DNA from: Protostelium mycophagum
Lineage: Eukaryota; Evosea; Variosea; Protosteliida; Protosteliaceae
Length of the DNA stretch: 64,000 nucleotides
Direction of reading: 5' to 3'
NCBI GenBank assembly: GCA_002081555.1
Contig: KV921172.1
Span: 1 to 64,000, forward strand
Position numbers and translations under genes: made by a program. Below are positions 1 to 12,069 of the stretch, piece after piece (the first letter of the stretch is position 1; every line of letters starts with the position of its first letter). Below the pieces are notes generated by a model. The model worked only from the letters and a program-made list of their open reading frames with translations, was not told the DNA's origin and made no database searches.

Positions 1-4
1 TGTA

Positions 5-86
5 TGCACCCTGTGGGACTTGAACCCACGCTCCCGAAGGAACCGCCGCCTTAAGACGGCGCCTTAACCAACTCGGCCAAAGGTGC
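5..86 (-). tRNA. tRNA-Leu(AAG), copy 1
   Basis: Read on the minus strand this folds as a class II tRNA. The 7-bp acceptor stem is GCACCTT with AGGGTGC. The D arm reads GGCCGAGTTGGTTAAGGC, and the anticodon stem CCGTC/GGCGG closes the loop TTAAGGC, giving anticodon AAG. The long variable arm is TTCCTTCGGGAG and the T arm GTGGG-TTCAAGT-CCCAC. It decodes CUU. The same 82 bases recur at 13569, 26427, 33166 and, cut by a gap, 31218. The upstream flank AAACATCAA is shared with the copy at 26427. Minus-strand BMT2 ends about 140 bases to the right. Confidence 0.97.
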
Positions 87-226
87 TTGATGTTTGCGGC
101 TAACTTTCAATGTTGAGATTGCAAATCGATGCAGTAAATAATTACTTTTACAAAAACAGTCATGTATTTTGGTTTCAGGATTTATATATCTGATTGATTT
201 CTTACTGATGAATTAAGACTTCGGGT

Positions 227-1646
227 TTATAGAATGATTGCAAAATTGTTTCTGTCCGCTCCACCCCGTATGATCTTTCTCGGAAAATTCGGCTTAGCCT
301 CCACCTTATATTTCTTTGCTGTTTTCTTCTCCCAGAAAGAATAGTCCAACTTCTTTGAAGTGTGCCCCGCCTGCTTCTCAAAGCCCAAAAAGGACATCAT
401 CTCGCCAAAGATCTGCTCTGAGAAATACCGCGAGTTTTCAACACAAGGAAGGGGCAAGACAATCGCGGCGTGGCCTCCTACCTTGAGCATCTTCGCGGTG
501 TTGACCAACATCTTCCCGCGCTTCACGGGGTCCCCCACGAAGTTGATCACGAGGGAGAGACATATGACGTCATATGAAGATGTCTTGGTGAGGAGGGGGT
601 GGAGGTGGGTGTCGACACCCTGATATGACGTCATGATTTGTACAAAAGATTGTGATAAAAACTCTACCTCTTCATCACTAGATGAGGTGTCATCTGTGTT
701 TCCAGCGAATGTTTCTTCGGCAAACTCCTCTGATCTTGTCAATATTTTTATGTGATGACGTCATGGTGTCGTAAAGACATGACTCACCCTCAAACATGAC
801 AACGCCAGAGGATTCGTCCTCTACAACTCCTTCGGCGTTTGTCAGTTGGATGGCCAAAAAATCTACCTTCTGTATCTGTTGAGAAATCAGCACATTTATG
901 GACCATATTTGCAATGTTATACATGGCAAAAATCTGTTCAAAAATCACCATCTTTCCAGTAGGGTTCAGATCAATTGAAGTGCATCTGATCCATTTTTGC
1001 GGGTAATTAAAATGTAACGCTCCAACATCTAGCAGATCCATCTGATTTTGCTCGGAGAATCCTTGAAGATCCTTCAGCTCGAGGAGCTGGGTCAAGATCC
1101 AAGGTGTTGTGGTGGAGTTGGCACTCTTTTTTTCTCCTCTTAAAGACATAGATTGGTACACTTGGATGCCGCCAAGGTCCCTCAGACTGCTTTGGATTTG
1201 TGATATCTCTGACTCGATTTCCTGTCAGATTAAGACATTAAATAAAAAATGTGATTCGGTATGGTGTTTACCAAACCATTTAAATCATCTTCTTGGGACA
1301 TGACACAAGTGAATATTGATCTGTAATCACGAGTTAATCGAGAAGATCTTACCTGTAATTTTTCTGATTTATCTGTCTTCTGGCTCGATTTTAGCTGTTC
1401 CTTTGTCTTTGTTGCTCTTTCTAATTGTTTCTGCAGCGCGTGGAATTTTGTGATCAAAATCTGATGACCCTTCTGTTTTTTTGTTTTTGAGATCTTCCCG
1501 TCTTCATTGGCCTCCTCTTTGAGAAGTTTTTTGACCGTCTGTTGCTCTTTCGCCACTGTGATGGGTTTTGAGATCACCGTCTTCTTCTTCTTCTTCTTTT
1601 TGGAAGACGACCCATTCTCCAGCGGTCTCTTCTGTGTCTTGTCCAT
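227..1646 (-). CDS. BMT2: BMT2-like 25S rRNA (adenine-N1) methyltransferase
   Basis: Probable nucleolar SAM-dependent enzyme that would methylate an adenine N1 of large-subunit rRNA, as yeast Bmt2 does. Family evidence: LLDVGAL followed by IDLNP (SAM-binding region), then DFLAIQL, then YDVICLSLVINFVGDP and IVLPLPCVENSRYF in the C-terminal exon, all in Bmt2 order. The start is the ATG at 1646. It opens a lysine-rich N-terminus (a KKKKKKK run, likely nucleolar signal) and a basic coiled segment ending near 1352, where GTAAGATC is a donor. Further exons lie at about 1210-950, 890-790, 740-650 and 600-227. The stop sits in CTATAAAC, a variant of the AATAAA/stop overlap seen in other genes here. 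Exon edges inside 600-900 are approximate. Confidence 0.85.
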
Positions 1647-1691
1647 CTAACTTGTGAATTGGGAAAGATGAACAGGCTCGGAATGTCAGGA

Positions 1692-2140
1692 TGGCTGAAG
1701 TCTGCGACGAGAAATGCGGACTTTCAACAATGATGAAACAATAAAATGAGCGATTGCAACTGCAACGGCAACAGCCCAAAGCTCGATCCACCACCAAAGA
1801 AGGTGCTCACACATCCTGATTCATCTAAAAGATAATAGCAGAAAACAGAGGATGCAGTTTTACCTGCAAAAGAGTTGGAACCTAATGCACCTGTTATCAC
1901 CCTTCCATTAGAGGCATGTTCAAGATGTTTGTCTTCGACTGATCCTTATAGCTCATTGACAACATCTTTAAATTCATAAATGATCAACATACTCTCTCTA
2001 CCCTGTCCAGTTGTTGTCGAAGTTGGCGCGACGTCACAGACAGGCATTGGCAGAGATTGATCATCAACGAACTGCTGGTTGATTGCAGCTGTGATCTGTA
2101 CGAACATGTCCAAACGTGGGTCGTGATCTTCCGAATGCAT
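1692..2140 (-). CDS. Small hypothetical protein, possibly tail-anchored
   Basis: Not recognised. An ATG at 2140 opens a 64-codon frame (DPRLDMFVQITAAINQQF...). Read on through a plausible GTAGAG donor it continues with SMSYKDQSKTNILNMPLMEG. A further frame between about 1830 and 1692 encodes a hydrophobic segment (WAVAVAVAIAHFIVSSLL) followed by a basic tail (KVRISRRR) and a stop. That would be a single C-terminal membrane helix on a small hydrophilic protein. The splicing linking these parts is inferred and the 64-codon frame could be the whole gene. It lies just upstream of BMT2 in the same orientation. Confidence 0.4.
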
Positions 2141-2342
2141 TCTGACAGAATATAGAGCTTTTAATCAGCAGGGATTAAGTGACTGCTGGAAATCTATTTA
2201 TATCCACCTCTTTTTGTACAGCCCCGACACTTCAGAATTTTACCAGGAAATTCTGAACAAAAAATCAGGTTTATTTATACTGCTGAGATTTTTGCTGAAG
2301 ATTGAAGGGGATCCTACATCAGATTGGGAGATATCATTGAGA

Positions 2343-3262
2343 ATGGACACATCCACCGATGTCTGCATGTTTGAACCAAATGACAATTTTTATAGAGGTG
2401 GGGTGGTATATGATCCCATCAATGCGGCATGTCTACAAGTCTATTATGATCTGTGGTGCCATCTTACAGGTAAGACTCTTCAAGTCTAAACCCATCATCG
2501 ATACTTCTTTACAAGAAAGCAAAAAGAACTTTTCAAGAATAAAAAAATTTGTCGAGACTCTTTAGCATAAAACCGCCAGCACAAACCTCAAAATACAACT
2601 CTTAATGTTTAAGATTTCGAAGCAAGAGGGCCGATGAGAAACCCTGAAATATTGATGAATAGATACGGAACCTGCCAAATGTCATTTTGCAACATTAAAG
2701 ACATTAAAAAGGTGATTTTATTATTAATCACGCGTTAAGACGTGAAGGTGGTCATCGTGAACGTGTTGGAAGAGCACGGTGTCAACTATGATATGGAGTT
2801 TGAAAATATTCGATTTATCATTGAATTCTACTTGAAAGACAGCACATCACTAAATGTAAGTGGTACTTTGAATGAATAATCTCTTCCAAGTCTGAAATAT
2901 TCCAAAATAATATCGTTTATTTACACCATTGTAGACGCAACCGTCAGTCATACAGACTTCCTTCAAAGGAAGAGAAGGTATTTTTCCCGCCGAAATTCAA
3001 AATTTAAATTTCAAGGGAGAGGAGCCTTCTACCGCTCTGGTTTTCCCATCATGCATTTCGACCCTCATTACACCGGCTTTGGCTCATATGACCTCCACAC
3101 AAAAGAGTTTCTTCATGTTTCCAAATATTTAAGAGTACCAAATTTTTGCAAGGTGATTTTTATGTGCTTCAACACTGCTCACATACATAGATCTTTGCTC
3201 GTGCTGTGGAGGAGCTGATATGGCCAAAATTGAAAGAAGGAAGGTCGTCTTTGAAAGGATAG
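2343..3262 (+). CDS. Hypothetical multi-exon protein
   Basis: Not recognised. Open frames joined by short introns read MDTSTDVCMFEPNDNFYRGG, then, after a long intron, VIVNVLEEHGVNYDMEFENI, then TSFKGR, then GAFYRSGFPIMHFDPHYTGF, and finally IFARAVEELIWPKLKEG with a TAG at 3260-3262. Introns end in AG and are AT-rich; one (about 2977-3018) contains the CCCGCC word common in this genome. The open frame extends left to an acceptor-like site near 2220, so the true start may lie in an upstream exon. The composition looks like a soluble globular protein. Divergent from the minus gene at 2140. Confidence 0.5.
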
Positions 3263-3571
3263 CACAAAGTTACAGTTGTTCGAAGAAATAAAATCAATTT
3301 TCTTATTTGAAGGACTACAACAGCTCACCTCAACAAATTCGTAATTGTAGATGGTGGGAATAACATTTTTCCGTTTATCCGGAGAACCGGAGAATCCCAA
3401 AAAAGGAATTGATTTTTCCCTTGGATCACGTGATCAATCTTTTGACAGAAATCAATACAATAATTTGAAGTGATCCAAGCGAAAGGTACACTGCCAGACG
3501 ACAGCTGAACACTCTACGACACACTAGACAGACAAAGGTCCAGACGTAAACGAAAACATACTCAAGAGATA
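3263..3571. other. Intergenic spacer with GATCACGTGATC palindrome
   Basis: No gene is visible. The spacer contains the perfect palindrome GATCACGTGATC (about 3424-3435), a core CACGTG E-box. The same word recurs elsewhere in spacers and introns (about 25938, 30891 and 35034). It precedes the flavin monooxygenase start and probably carries its promoter. Confidence 0.4.
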
Positions 3572-6146
3572 ATGATACATCCCTCTCTGCGACCCATTTC
3601 GGCAGAGTTGATTAAGATACTCCTCACGATCTACACGCTATTACAAAAGGTGGGCCTATTCCTTCACTCATGCCAGATTGACGTGAGATCAGGTGATCGT
3701 ATGGCTCTTCACGCCAAGAAAGCCGAGTAACTCCCAGGCGAGACAGTTGAAGAACGGTAAGATCGCCGTAATCGGTGGAGGTCTTTCAGGTAGGAACAAG
3801 CCATCAACCACCACGACGTGTTCCCAATTCACCAGGTATCGCGGCAGCGGCACACTCCGTAGCTCATGGTTGGGACGTCGTAATCTTTGAACACAAAGAT
3901 CATGTCGGAGGGATCTGGTCAGAAGTGAACGAGACCAGCGGACTACAACTCCATTCTCTCATGTACAGGTGGGCACTGTTGATATCCTCTTTGTTTTGTC
4001 AAGAATCTTTGGTCCAACTCAACTGTGCAGATTCTTCCCAGATTTAGTTTGGTCGGAGGGATACCCACATAAGGACGAGATAGTTGGGAATATTGAAAGA
4101 ATATGGAAGCAGTACAAGTTGGAAGAAAAAACTAGGTTCGGTGTAGACGTGAGTGTTTCATCCAGGATATAGTACAGTAGACTTTGTGGTGTTTTTATTG
4201 GATTTGATGATGTTTTATATCATTTTATTGAATTATATTCAGGTTCAAAGTGTAGAGAGGATAGGCAAAAAAAATGATGATGACCCAGCCCCAAGCCAGT
4301 GGATCATCAACAAGAATGACAAGGAGGTGATGTCATATGCGACAATATATTAATCTGATAGATTCCAAGATCTTTGATGCCGTTATCGTTGCCATAGGAA
4401 CGTGCGGCAAGCCAACCCTCGCGAGATTTAAAGATGACGACAAATTCAAGGTAATCCAATATTACAAAAAAATCTGAAAAGTTACAGGGAAAGATTGCTC
4501 ATTCTAGTGACTTGGACGGGTTGGATGTCAAGGGAAAGAAGGTGATCGTCATCGGTGGTGGCGCATCAGCTGTAGAGGCCGTGGAGCTTGCCGTACAGAA
4601 GGGTAAATTTCCATGTCTATTTTACGTGATTATTGGTTGTGAATTGGGCAAAGCTAACCCTTTGGTCCCATAATTCACAATTTTTTGAACATTATTTTCT
4701 TTGGGTGTAAAAATGAAAATACTCTTGAAAAATCCCTGAATGTTGACAGGCGCCGTCCACACTGAACTTTTAACACGCAGTGATAAATGGATCATCCCCA
4801 GAAATATCTTCTTTGAAGCGATTTTGTCGATGTTCCCCGGCAGACAAATTTTTCTATCACAACTACCGGAGTGGTTTTTGAAGAGATATTTTTACCGTGA
4901 ATTCAGTGTAAGAAATCTTCAATTTCTTGGAAATTTCTGTACATTCATGTCAACATTTTTTACAATTTTCTCATGAAAAATTTTCAGAATTTGGCGCCAA
5001 AATATGGGATTCATACTTCCACCCCAGTCGTCAATTCTGAATTCCTGGAACATTTCCGGACCGGCAGGGTAGGTCACCTGACCTGAAATTTTATTGAAAT
5101 CTCTCAGGCATCCTACCGTCGTGGAGTTGTGGTACATTTTACCGAAGAGGGAGTGCTGTACGCACAATGAGATTCCAGCGATCAATATATGCTCAAGGTA
5201 TTTATTTTTAGCTCAAGAAAGCACAATTATTTGTGCCGAGATCCAGTTGCTATTTTTAGCAGCATCAATCTCTTAGCTTTGTAGTGATTGTGACAAAACT
5301 AATGTAAAAAGGCGCACGGCTCATCCACACCCAAAGAGATCACGGAGCTGGCCAAACTAAACGGTGGCAACGGAAACTTCAACTTGAAAGCTGACGTCAT
5401 CATCCTCGCCACGGGGTTTACGCACCCGGTGATGGAGCAGAAATTCATACCCAAGCACTTCCTCCCAGACCATTTCTCGCCGCCAAACATTTACATGCAG
5501 GTCTTCAGTGTCTGCGACCCTTCCTTGATGCTGTAAGTCTCCTGTAAATTTGAATATTTGATGTAGAGTTTAGGGTTTAAGGAAAATAATACAAAAAATC
5601 TTCAGAACTGATTGTGTACAGACTCAACTGCACGTACAAGAATGCAATCGCCACGGCCGGACACATACACTTGGGTATCTACACGAGGATCATGTTGACT
5701 TTCCTCGGGGATCCATCCACGGCACCTTACCCCGAGTTGATGCGCTTGTGGGTCAGATTCATCAACCTCTGTGAGTTTTAATCTATAAAAACTTTTATAC
5801 ATTCAATTTTTTCTGGAAAATATTCAATTTTTTCTGAAAAAAATTAAATAAAGCAGGGAAAACTGAAAATGCTTCTTCGGTAACAGCGCTCGCCTTCATC
5901 ACTTACTTTGAATTGGTAAGATCTAAAAATAGAAGACATCTCACATTCTCCAGCTCCTGTGGTTCGGCATGTTCTTTCTGTTCAATCCTATGAGGCTGAA
6001 GTACTTTTTCTTCGTCTTATTTGGATGGAGAAGCGGCGCTCTACAACGCATCGCCGGCAGGAGACAAGAGTGAGAGATCCTGTTTTAGAATGAAAGATTA
6101 ATTTTTCAGGAGCTACAAGATCAAGACGAAAGCAAAGGCAAAATAA
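3572..6146 (+). CDS. Flavin-containing monooxygenase (FMO-like)
   Basis: NADPH- and FAD-dependent oxygenase. The first exon (from the ATG at 3572) and the second give a hydrophobic N-terminus (ELIKILLTIYTLLQKVIVWL) that may anchor it in the ER. FAD motif: AVIGGGLSGIAAAAH, split by an intron after LSG. The FMO signature region is FKGKIAHSSDLDG, where the usual final aromatic of FxGxxxHxxxY/F is Leu. NADP motif: VIVIGGGASAVEAVE. C-terminal LATGFTHPV matches the FMO ATG motif. It has about twelve exons. The intron at about 4603-4749 carries a 44-bp foldback, and the one at about 5917 carries TCTAAAAATAGA. A hydrophobic C-terminal part (LLLWFGMFFLFNP) may be a second membrane segment. The stop TAA lies inside AATAAA. 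Convergent with the F-box gene at 6290. Confidence 0.85.
4637..4680. repeat. Foldback (hairpin) in FMO intron
   Basis: TTGTGAATT at the left pairs with AATTCACAA at the right. Inside, GGGCAAAG pairs imperfectly with CTTTGGTCCC across a five-base loop. It lies wholly within an intron. The TTTGGTC part resembles the termini of the foldback at 62406. Confidence 0.6.
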
Positions 6147-6289
6147 AGAGGTGATCAGAACCTCTACAAAACTTGAATGTTATACTGCGGCCAAGTTAAC
6201 TCGGCACCGAACAGTTCTTCAGATATGCTATAGAAGTGCACCTTCTGTTGGAACAGCTTCACGATAGAGGTTCCTGCACATTTTCTTGT

Positions 6290-7041
6290 TTATCTCAACA
6301 TCTCCGCCATATTCCGCATAGATATCGTCCCTCTGCACCTGTTCAGCACGGCCTCTTTCTCCTCTGAAGTCATATCGATCTCTGGTCTCATCACCAGCAT
6401 CGCGGCTAAGCTCGTTTGGTTCATGGCTGCGGCCCAGAAGGCCATAGAAGACATTCTCCTCGGCGACACAGAAGACAAGAAAGCCTCCACGGCTTGCTTG
6501 TGTCCATTGCGCCAGGCCTGGATCACGGCAGAGGCGATCTGAAATTCTTCATGAACGTTCTTAGCCAAAAAGACGTTGGCAATCTTGAAAGATTCACGCA
6601 GCGACACCGACAAAAATAAATTTCTTTAGAGGCACCCACCACGTCAGATTTGGTGTCTACGCGGCTGTCGGAGATTAGAAGGCGAACCACTCTGGTGTGG
6701 CCGTTACTGAGGGCCGCCACCAAAGGGTGAGTGTGATGTCTCGATCCATTCGGATTGGTCTTTCTATGTGTCAGGAGCCACCGAACAGCCTCTGTATTAC
6801 CACGCGATGCCATGATTGAGATGGGTTTCTGTGGATCTCAGCATACAATAGAGATGATGATATGATATGATGTCCTTACCTGCATATCTATGGATGGATC
6901 TGCGATCCTTCGAATGGCCTCTGACCAGGTCTTACATACAAGTGAGCAGTAAAGCCAATCTTTCGGATTATCTAAGAAGGACAATATGGCCGTCCAAGCG
7001 TCTAAATAAATAAAAGGTAGAGGCCGATTCCTTAAGAACAT
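6290..7041 (-). CDS. F-box/ankyrin-repeat protein
   Basis: The N-terminal exon (ATG at 7041) reads AWTAILSFLDNPKDWLYCSL followed by VCKTWSEAI, a compact F-box. This is expected to bind Skp1 and make the protein an SCF ubiquitin-ligase adaptor. After an intron with donor GTAAGGAC come ankyrin-type repeats: GNTEAVRWLLTHRKTNPNG and GHTRVVRLLISDSRVDTKSD, likely the substrate-binding part. A last exon (SLRESFKIANVFLAKN...) carries more degenerate helical repeats and ends at MAEMLR. The alternative upstream non-ATG codon at 7056 was not used. The protein is short, about 240 residues. Its substrate cannot be told from the sequence. Confidence 0.75.
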
Positions 7042-7395
7042 GAGCCAATGATTCAAATGGATCGTCTCACCTCAAAGTTATAGACATCAGGCCATTGACA
7101 AGTCTCTGTGCGAGTGATTTTCTCTGTTTCTTGCAAGAGTAAGGCTGATGGCTCTCATCTTCTACAGAGCATATTCTTCTCGATTTGAAGATGGCGGGCA
7201 TGATGCAGGCGAGGCTGGAGAACTCTGCCACTCAAGGCGGGAAACTTCCCGCCAAAATCACGACGATGACAGCTTGTCAGAAGCTCCACGAAAGGTGACG
7301 CGTTCACTTTTTTATCGAGAACTCTTTTTAGTAACTTCTCGTTACGAATCGTGTAAATCGCGGTTTCTTACCGTAAGTCTCATACGAAACAGACT
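7042..7395. other. Intergenic spacer
   Basis: Between the F-box/ankyrin start and the end of the M1 aminopeptidase. I see no convincing gene. A plus-strand open frame here has no recognisable features. One TTCCCGCCAAAA word occurs near 7247. Confidence 0.4.
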
Positions 7396-10300
7396 CTATA
7401 CTTCTTTATTCTCTAGCCACAGCCTCACACACTTTCTGCTGGCCTCCAGCCACCTGGCGTTTGTCTGGATAGCCTCTATAGACTGTGTGATGACTCTACT
7501 CTTGTGGATTCCTTTAGAGGCGAAGAATTCCCTCACCTTAAAGAGAGTAAGAAAAACGGTAAGTGGCATGTGAAGTTGATGTGAGTACCTCTTCTGCGGC
7601 AGCTTGGGTGTGGAAGACGGAGCATGCACCGCCGATGGTCCTCTCTAAGAGGATAGACTGCCCTCCTAATCTCTCGGACAATGTGGACCATTGTTCCTTG
7701 ATCATCCTCCATCCTGCACTGCGACCTGCAGGTGTGGCAGCAAGACGACGAAATGCGGGAGGGATCTGGATCATATCAGAAGATGGAACATGCAAATAAA
7801 GAACCTCTTGTAGGCGCAGAGATGAAGAGAGGAGCAGAGTCAATGTGACAGAGATGAGATCGGGATGAGAAGCACTAAACAGACCGTCTAAAGCATGCCG
7901 CCGTTCTTGTGCCTCACTCGTGCTTCTAAAGATCAATCAGACGAGATCATATGGTGATTCATCACCTAAACAAACCGAGGACTCTGTCGTACTCTTGGCC
8001 TCCTCCATGTGCGACGACCATGCTAAAAATGAGACTTCTTAGATCAGGTGGGATGCTGTTGATGTCGCCCCAGAACCTTCGCCTCGCCTCAACCAACACC
8101 TCGGGGTCGCCATTGCTTCCCTGGCAGATGTTAATGTACTTGATGGGAGGTAATGAGCTCACCATTCTTAAGAGGACTTCTGTTCTTGTGAGCTTATGGA
8201 GGTCTGTGTCATCTGGCTTAGCGTTCCACCTGATTGATCATCATTGAAATTGAAATATTATTCGGAAATAGAATTTTAAAAGTATCTTTTTAAAGAGAAT
8301 TTTAACATTTTCATTCGAAAAAAGCACGGTTGTTACCGTAAAAATCCACGGTACCGAACCAAAAATGATTTTTGAAAAATTAAATTTCTTTTATTCTGGG
8401 AATATGTGAATTATGCTTACCCTAAGCGGTGGTATGTCTGCCTGAATATTGTATTGAAAAACGCTCTCAGTAAATGTGCATAAGGCTCCTCATCCCACAA
8501 TAGACAGACTGTCCAGGTGTCAGATCATGACATGACATCTTGATTGGGTTTGTGTCCATCAGACGATGCATTGTCATGTTTACGATGAATGTCGATTCGA
8601 TGACATGATGACGTCACCTCTATCAAAATTGTCGGATAAATCGGACCAAACGGAATACTCAGTTTCATTGCAATAAGCAGAAGCCAGAGATAACACCTTC
8701 ATTGGTAAACTTGATATCAACACGGTAGTTAACGTGAATACCTGCGGTAAGGGAATGTGCCCCGCTCTCGACAAAGCAAAAGCGTCATTCTGTACACCGA
8801 TTCGGTCAATCGCGCTCAATTGTAGATTACGGATGGGCTCCACTAGCCGTTGTAGAAGGTCCTCTGACAGTCATCAATTTTTGGCGGGAAAATGATGTCT
8901 GATTTTTGGCGGGAAAATCACCTGAGTATCTGACGCGGTAGAAGCCCGTCTGTTCAGCATTCACTTTGAGCCATTGTCCTGGCTGTGACTAGAAGAAATC
9001 AGTTGTAGATTGACATTTTCATGATGATATGATCAAGGTAAAAACAGATTAATTATGGGAAGATGTCAGTGAAATTTCACTGAATATTCACCTCTTTTAT
9101 GTGTATCAATTGTACACGTTGTGTGAGTTCGTATCGGGCGGGTTCTTTACATCCGGGGGTGATGATGGACAGTTGTATCTGCCACAACTGGTCTTGGTCC
9201 TGATGACGTCATCAACTTCCAGACTTTTCATCGAATTTTCACGATCTTTATGGGTAGATCTCATTGAAATTTCGCTACTCACGAGATTTTTCCCAGAAGA
9301 GACGAATCTTGATTGCGTGAATCTGTACACGCTCTCCCTCGGCGTACTTTCCACGGTAACTAACGGGTATCCTGTCGTTAAGGTGTACGGGTCCATAAAC
9401 CCCTTGACATCATAACCACATGCCTGTGATATCGCATCCCAGAGATCCTATTTTCTTAATAAACCCAATCTTGAATATATGTATTGAGATCTTCATGTTT
9501 TGTATGGTAGTTTTTGTTATGTCGTATTTCCCGCGAATCACCAAAAAAAACACAAAAAAACACAAAAAAAATATAAATAACACAAAAAAACAACAAAAAA
9601 TATAAAAAACAAAGTTTGTGACTTGCCAAAAATAAAGAGTGACGGAACAAATCGCGACACGTTATGTCACCGTATCAAATTTTTTTTACGGTAACCTGAC
9701 CGTGTTCTGACATTCTCTAGCCAAAAATCACCAAAATGCCCACAAAAAACATATAAAAATTCGTCAAATAAACAATATATACCACACCTTGGTGACTGCA
9801 TTGGAGTATCTGAATCGGTTTAAATAAAGGTTCAGTCCTTTCCTGAAATTGTCTTCCCCGACTCGATCCGATAACATCCGGATGATCTACAACGTTGTAG
9901 TCAGAATAACAGAAATTTCGTGGAAATGACATACGGATGCGCCTTTGTTGTAGCTGATATCGTCAAAAACTTGCTGAATTTCTGCGGCGTTGCGGACTTG
10001 TACTTCAACAGGATGGGAGCTCTCTAGCCCATCTAAATTCTGTGCCTGACGAAAATTCATTGAAAATTCAGGGATATTTCATGGATATTTCAGACTGAAA
10101 TCTGCGAAGAGTCTTTTGAGATTACAAGCCAAAAAAATTGATTTGAAGAGGTACCGTGTTGAAATAGTGTGTTACAAATCCGACCCATGGCTGCCACTCT
10201 GGGAAAAAATGGTTCACAGCTTGTGTTCCAACAAATGTGGCAAATCCCTCATTCAACCATATTTCCTTCCACCACTTTGTCTGTCAATTTCTCCAAGTTT

Positions 10301-11964
10301 TTTCATACTGAAAAACACAGTTGTAGACCTCTACAAATCCAAAAAAAGTAGAAAAATCACCCTCATAGTGACCAAATTTCCAAACCATTGATGAGCCACT
10401 ACAACGAGTCAGCCGATTTCATTTATTTTCCCGCCAGTATTTCTCATGGCCATTGTGTGCCGAAATTTGATGAAAACTCACATTCGTGTGCGACGGTAGA
10501 TATACAATGCAATTTAGAGCTTGTATTGGAAGAGTGCCTGTCAAACAACAACAGCCCATCTCGATATGTTATCAATCCCCAGTGCCTGGAATTTCTCAAA
10601 AACTGACGATATACAATCGTATCTGCAACTCACTCCATGGCACCAAAAGCCATATCAGCTATGGCAACACTGTCTAATTTTGCAAGAGGGTAAGGAATCC
10701 CATAATAGTCACTGTAATATTCCAGAATTTTTACTGAAATTTCTATCAGAATTTCGCTTGAATTTTCCTGCGGGGGACATAAAATATCAATATTTTATAT
10801 GAATGAAATTATTTTTATCTCAATGAAACCATTTTTCTATAAATGCAACTATTTTTGTATGATTGAAATTATTTCTAATCTCAATAAAAATTACCTGTGC
10901 ATTCCAATGAAAATTCCGCGGAATCTCTGCGACCGACTGGTGTGTATAACCGCACCCGCACGCCACTGTTCGTCCTAGCCTCCATGTACTCCAAATCGCC
11001 CACTACAACGGCCACAAGGTAAGTCGACATCAATGGTGTGGGCTCGAACCTCACAGTGACATAACCGTCTTTGGCTGGGAATTTTTAGTGGGATTTTTAA
11101 AGAGGTTACGAGCACGAGTGCCTGCGAAAATATTTTATAGAGTTTGAATAACATCAAGTTACCTTCTGTTCTGGAGACGGGGTCCATGTTGGAGAGGCAC
11201 GTCATATCACTTTTGTACGTGATGGTCATCTCAAATACAGCCTTGATTGCTGGCTCATCCCAGCAGGGGAACACCTTCTATGATTCAGAATATGGTTTTA
11301 TCTTGTGAAAATAATATCTCGTACTCTTCTGGCAGAAGTTGGAGCCATTTGAGTGAGTGCTACAGAATACACCACACCATTATAGAGGTACTTTGAGATG
11401 TAAAATCCCATCATCTTGTCAGTAAGCCTGCCTCTGTATCGTATGTCTAATTGAAATGTTCCTGGCTGTAGGGAGTTGGATGATGATCTCTTTTTTGACT
11501 GAACATTACCGTGAGGGATTCATTGAAATAAATAGTAATTGTCTCTTCGTTTTGATCTTCTGTGGTGTGCACGGCTGGGAGTGTTCGATTGCCAGCTCTG
11601 AGTTCCGCAAAAGTGATCTGTGATAGTGTTGGTATGATGTCTTGACACGACACGACGAGAGTATAAAAGAGTAAGCACTTTATAATTTTAATCTTACCCT
11701 GAGATCTGCACAATGTAACGTAATGTAATTTGTGATCTGATTAACTTCTATATATATAGTGACGTATCCAGAGAAGATTGCAGTGGTGATTTCTGGAACT
11801 AAATGTATCTCGTAGCGGAGGGGTCGCACATGATCGGGAAGGGTCAAGCTCCCTGGGCGCCGTCTTTGATTTGAATCCGCAGCCGGCGCCTCGCTCTCTT
11901 GTCCTTTCGTGTCTATCGTTTGCTTGCCTTCGTGGCGAATGTCGAATCGGAGATTTCGATTCAT
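7396..11964 (-). CDS. M1-family zinc aminopeptidase (puromycin-sensitive type)
   Basis: Removes N-terminal residues from peptides; usually cytosolic. N-terminal beta domain: LPDHVRPLRYEIHLVPE near 11850, then TSARRVFPCWDEPA near 11260. The exopeptidase motif FGAMEN is split by an intron after GAME (about 10640). The zinc site TVAHELAHQWFGNLVTM is also split, inside the Leu codon, by an 83-nt intron (10399-10481) ending in GACTCGTTGTAG. The second zinc-ligand segment is WLNEGFATFVGTQAV (about 10250). Further on come LSAIDRIGVQNDAFALSRAG and an ERAP1_C-like tail with LRSLIFSMVVAHGG and GRSAGWRMIKEQWSTL. All catalytic elements appear intact. The ATG at 11964 is preceded only by a non-ATG extension. 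About 20 exons. Head-to-head with the SPP gene. Confidence 0.92.
8876..8925. repeat. Tandem TTTTTGGCGGGAAAAT words
   Basis: Two copies of ATTTTTGGCGGGAAAAT lie about 27 bases apart in an intron of the M1 gene. The word equals the textbook E2F site TTTGGCGGGAAA, but it sits inside a gene and belongs to a genome-wide word family (see findings). Confidence 0.6.
9540..9612. repeat. A-rich low-complexity intron segment
   Basis: A run of CACAAAAAAA-type units, read on the plus strand, inside an M1 aminopeptidase intron. On the sense strand it is a T-rich tract and may act as an extended polypyrimidine tract. Confidence 0.5.
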
Positions 11965-12069
11965 TTTCTTTTTCACAAATCGTCATTTGAAATCGGCAAC
12001 GCACATCAATGCAAGGGTCATGAGTGGGTGAGTGCTCCCAGAAGACCACGCTCTGAACAGCTCAGTCTC
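11965..12069. promoter_or_regulatory. Divergent promoter between M1 peptidase and SPP protease
   Basis: Only about 105 bases separate the chosen start codons of two divergent genes, so both must be driven from here or from within 5' exons. No TATA box is evident. If the SPP gene has a small upstream exon (an ATG near 12010 followed by GTGAGTGCTCCCAG), the shared region is even shorter. Confidence 0.4.

Noticed and set aside
562-760. TGACGTCA copies near the window start read as CREB-type promoter sites
   Set aside because: They lie in introns or exons of BMT2 and the same word fills introns of many genes, so a promoter call is not supported.
9101-9415. Plus-strand 104-codon open frame
   Set aside because: It overlaps M1 aminopeptidase exons on the minus strand, which carry clear family sequence.
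10980-11010. CGTTGTAG in M1 taken as a splice site
   Set aside because: Here it reads as part of AVVVGDLEY in an uninterrupted exon; not every copy of the word is a splice site.
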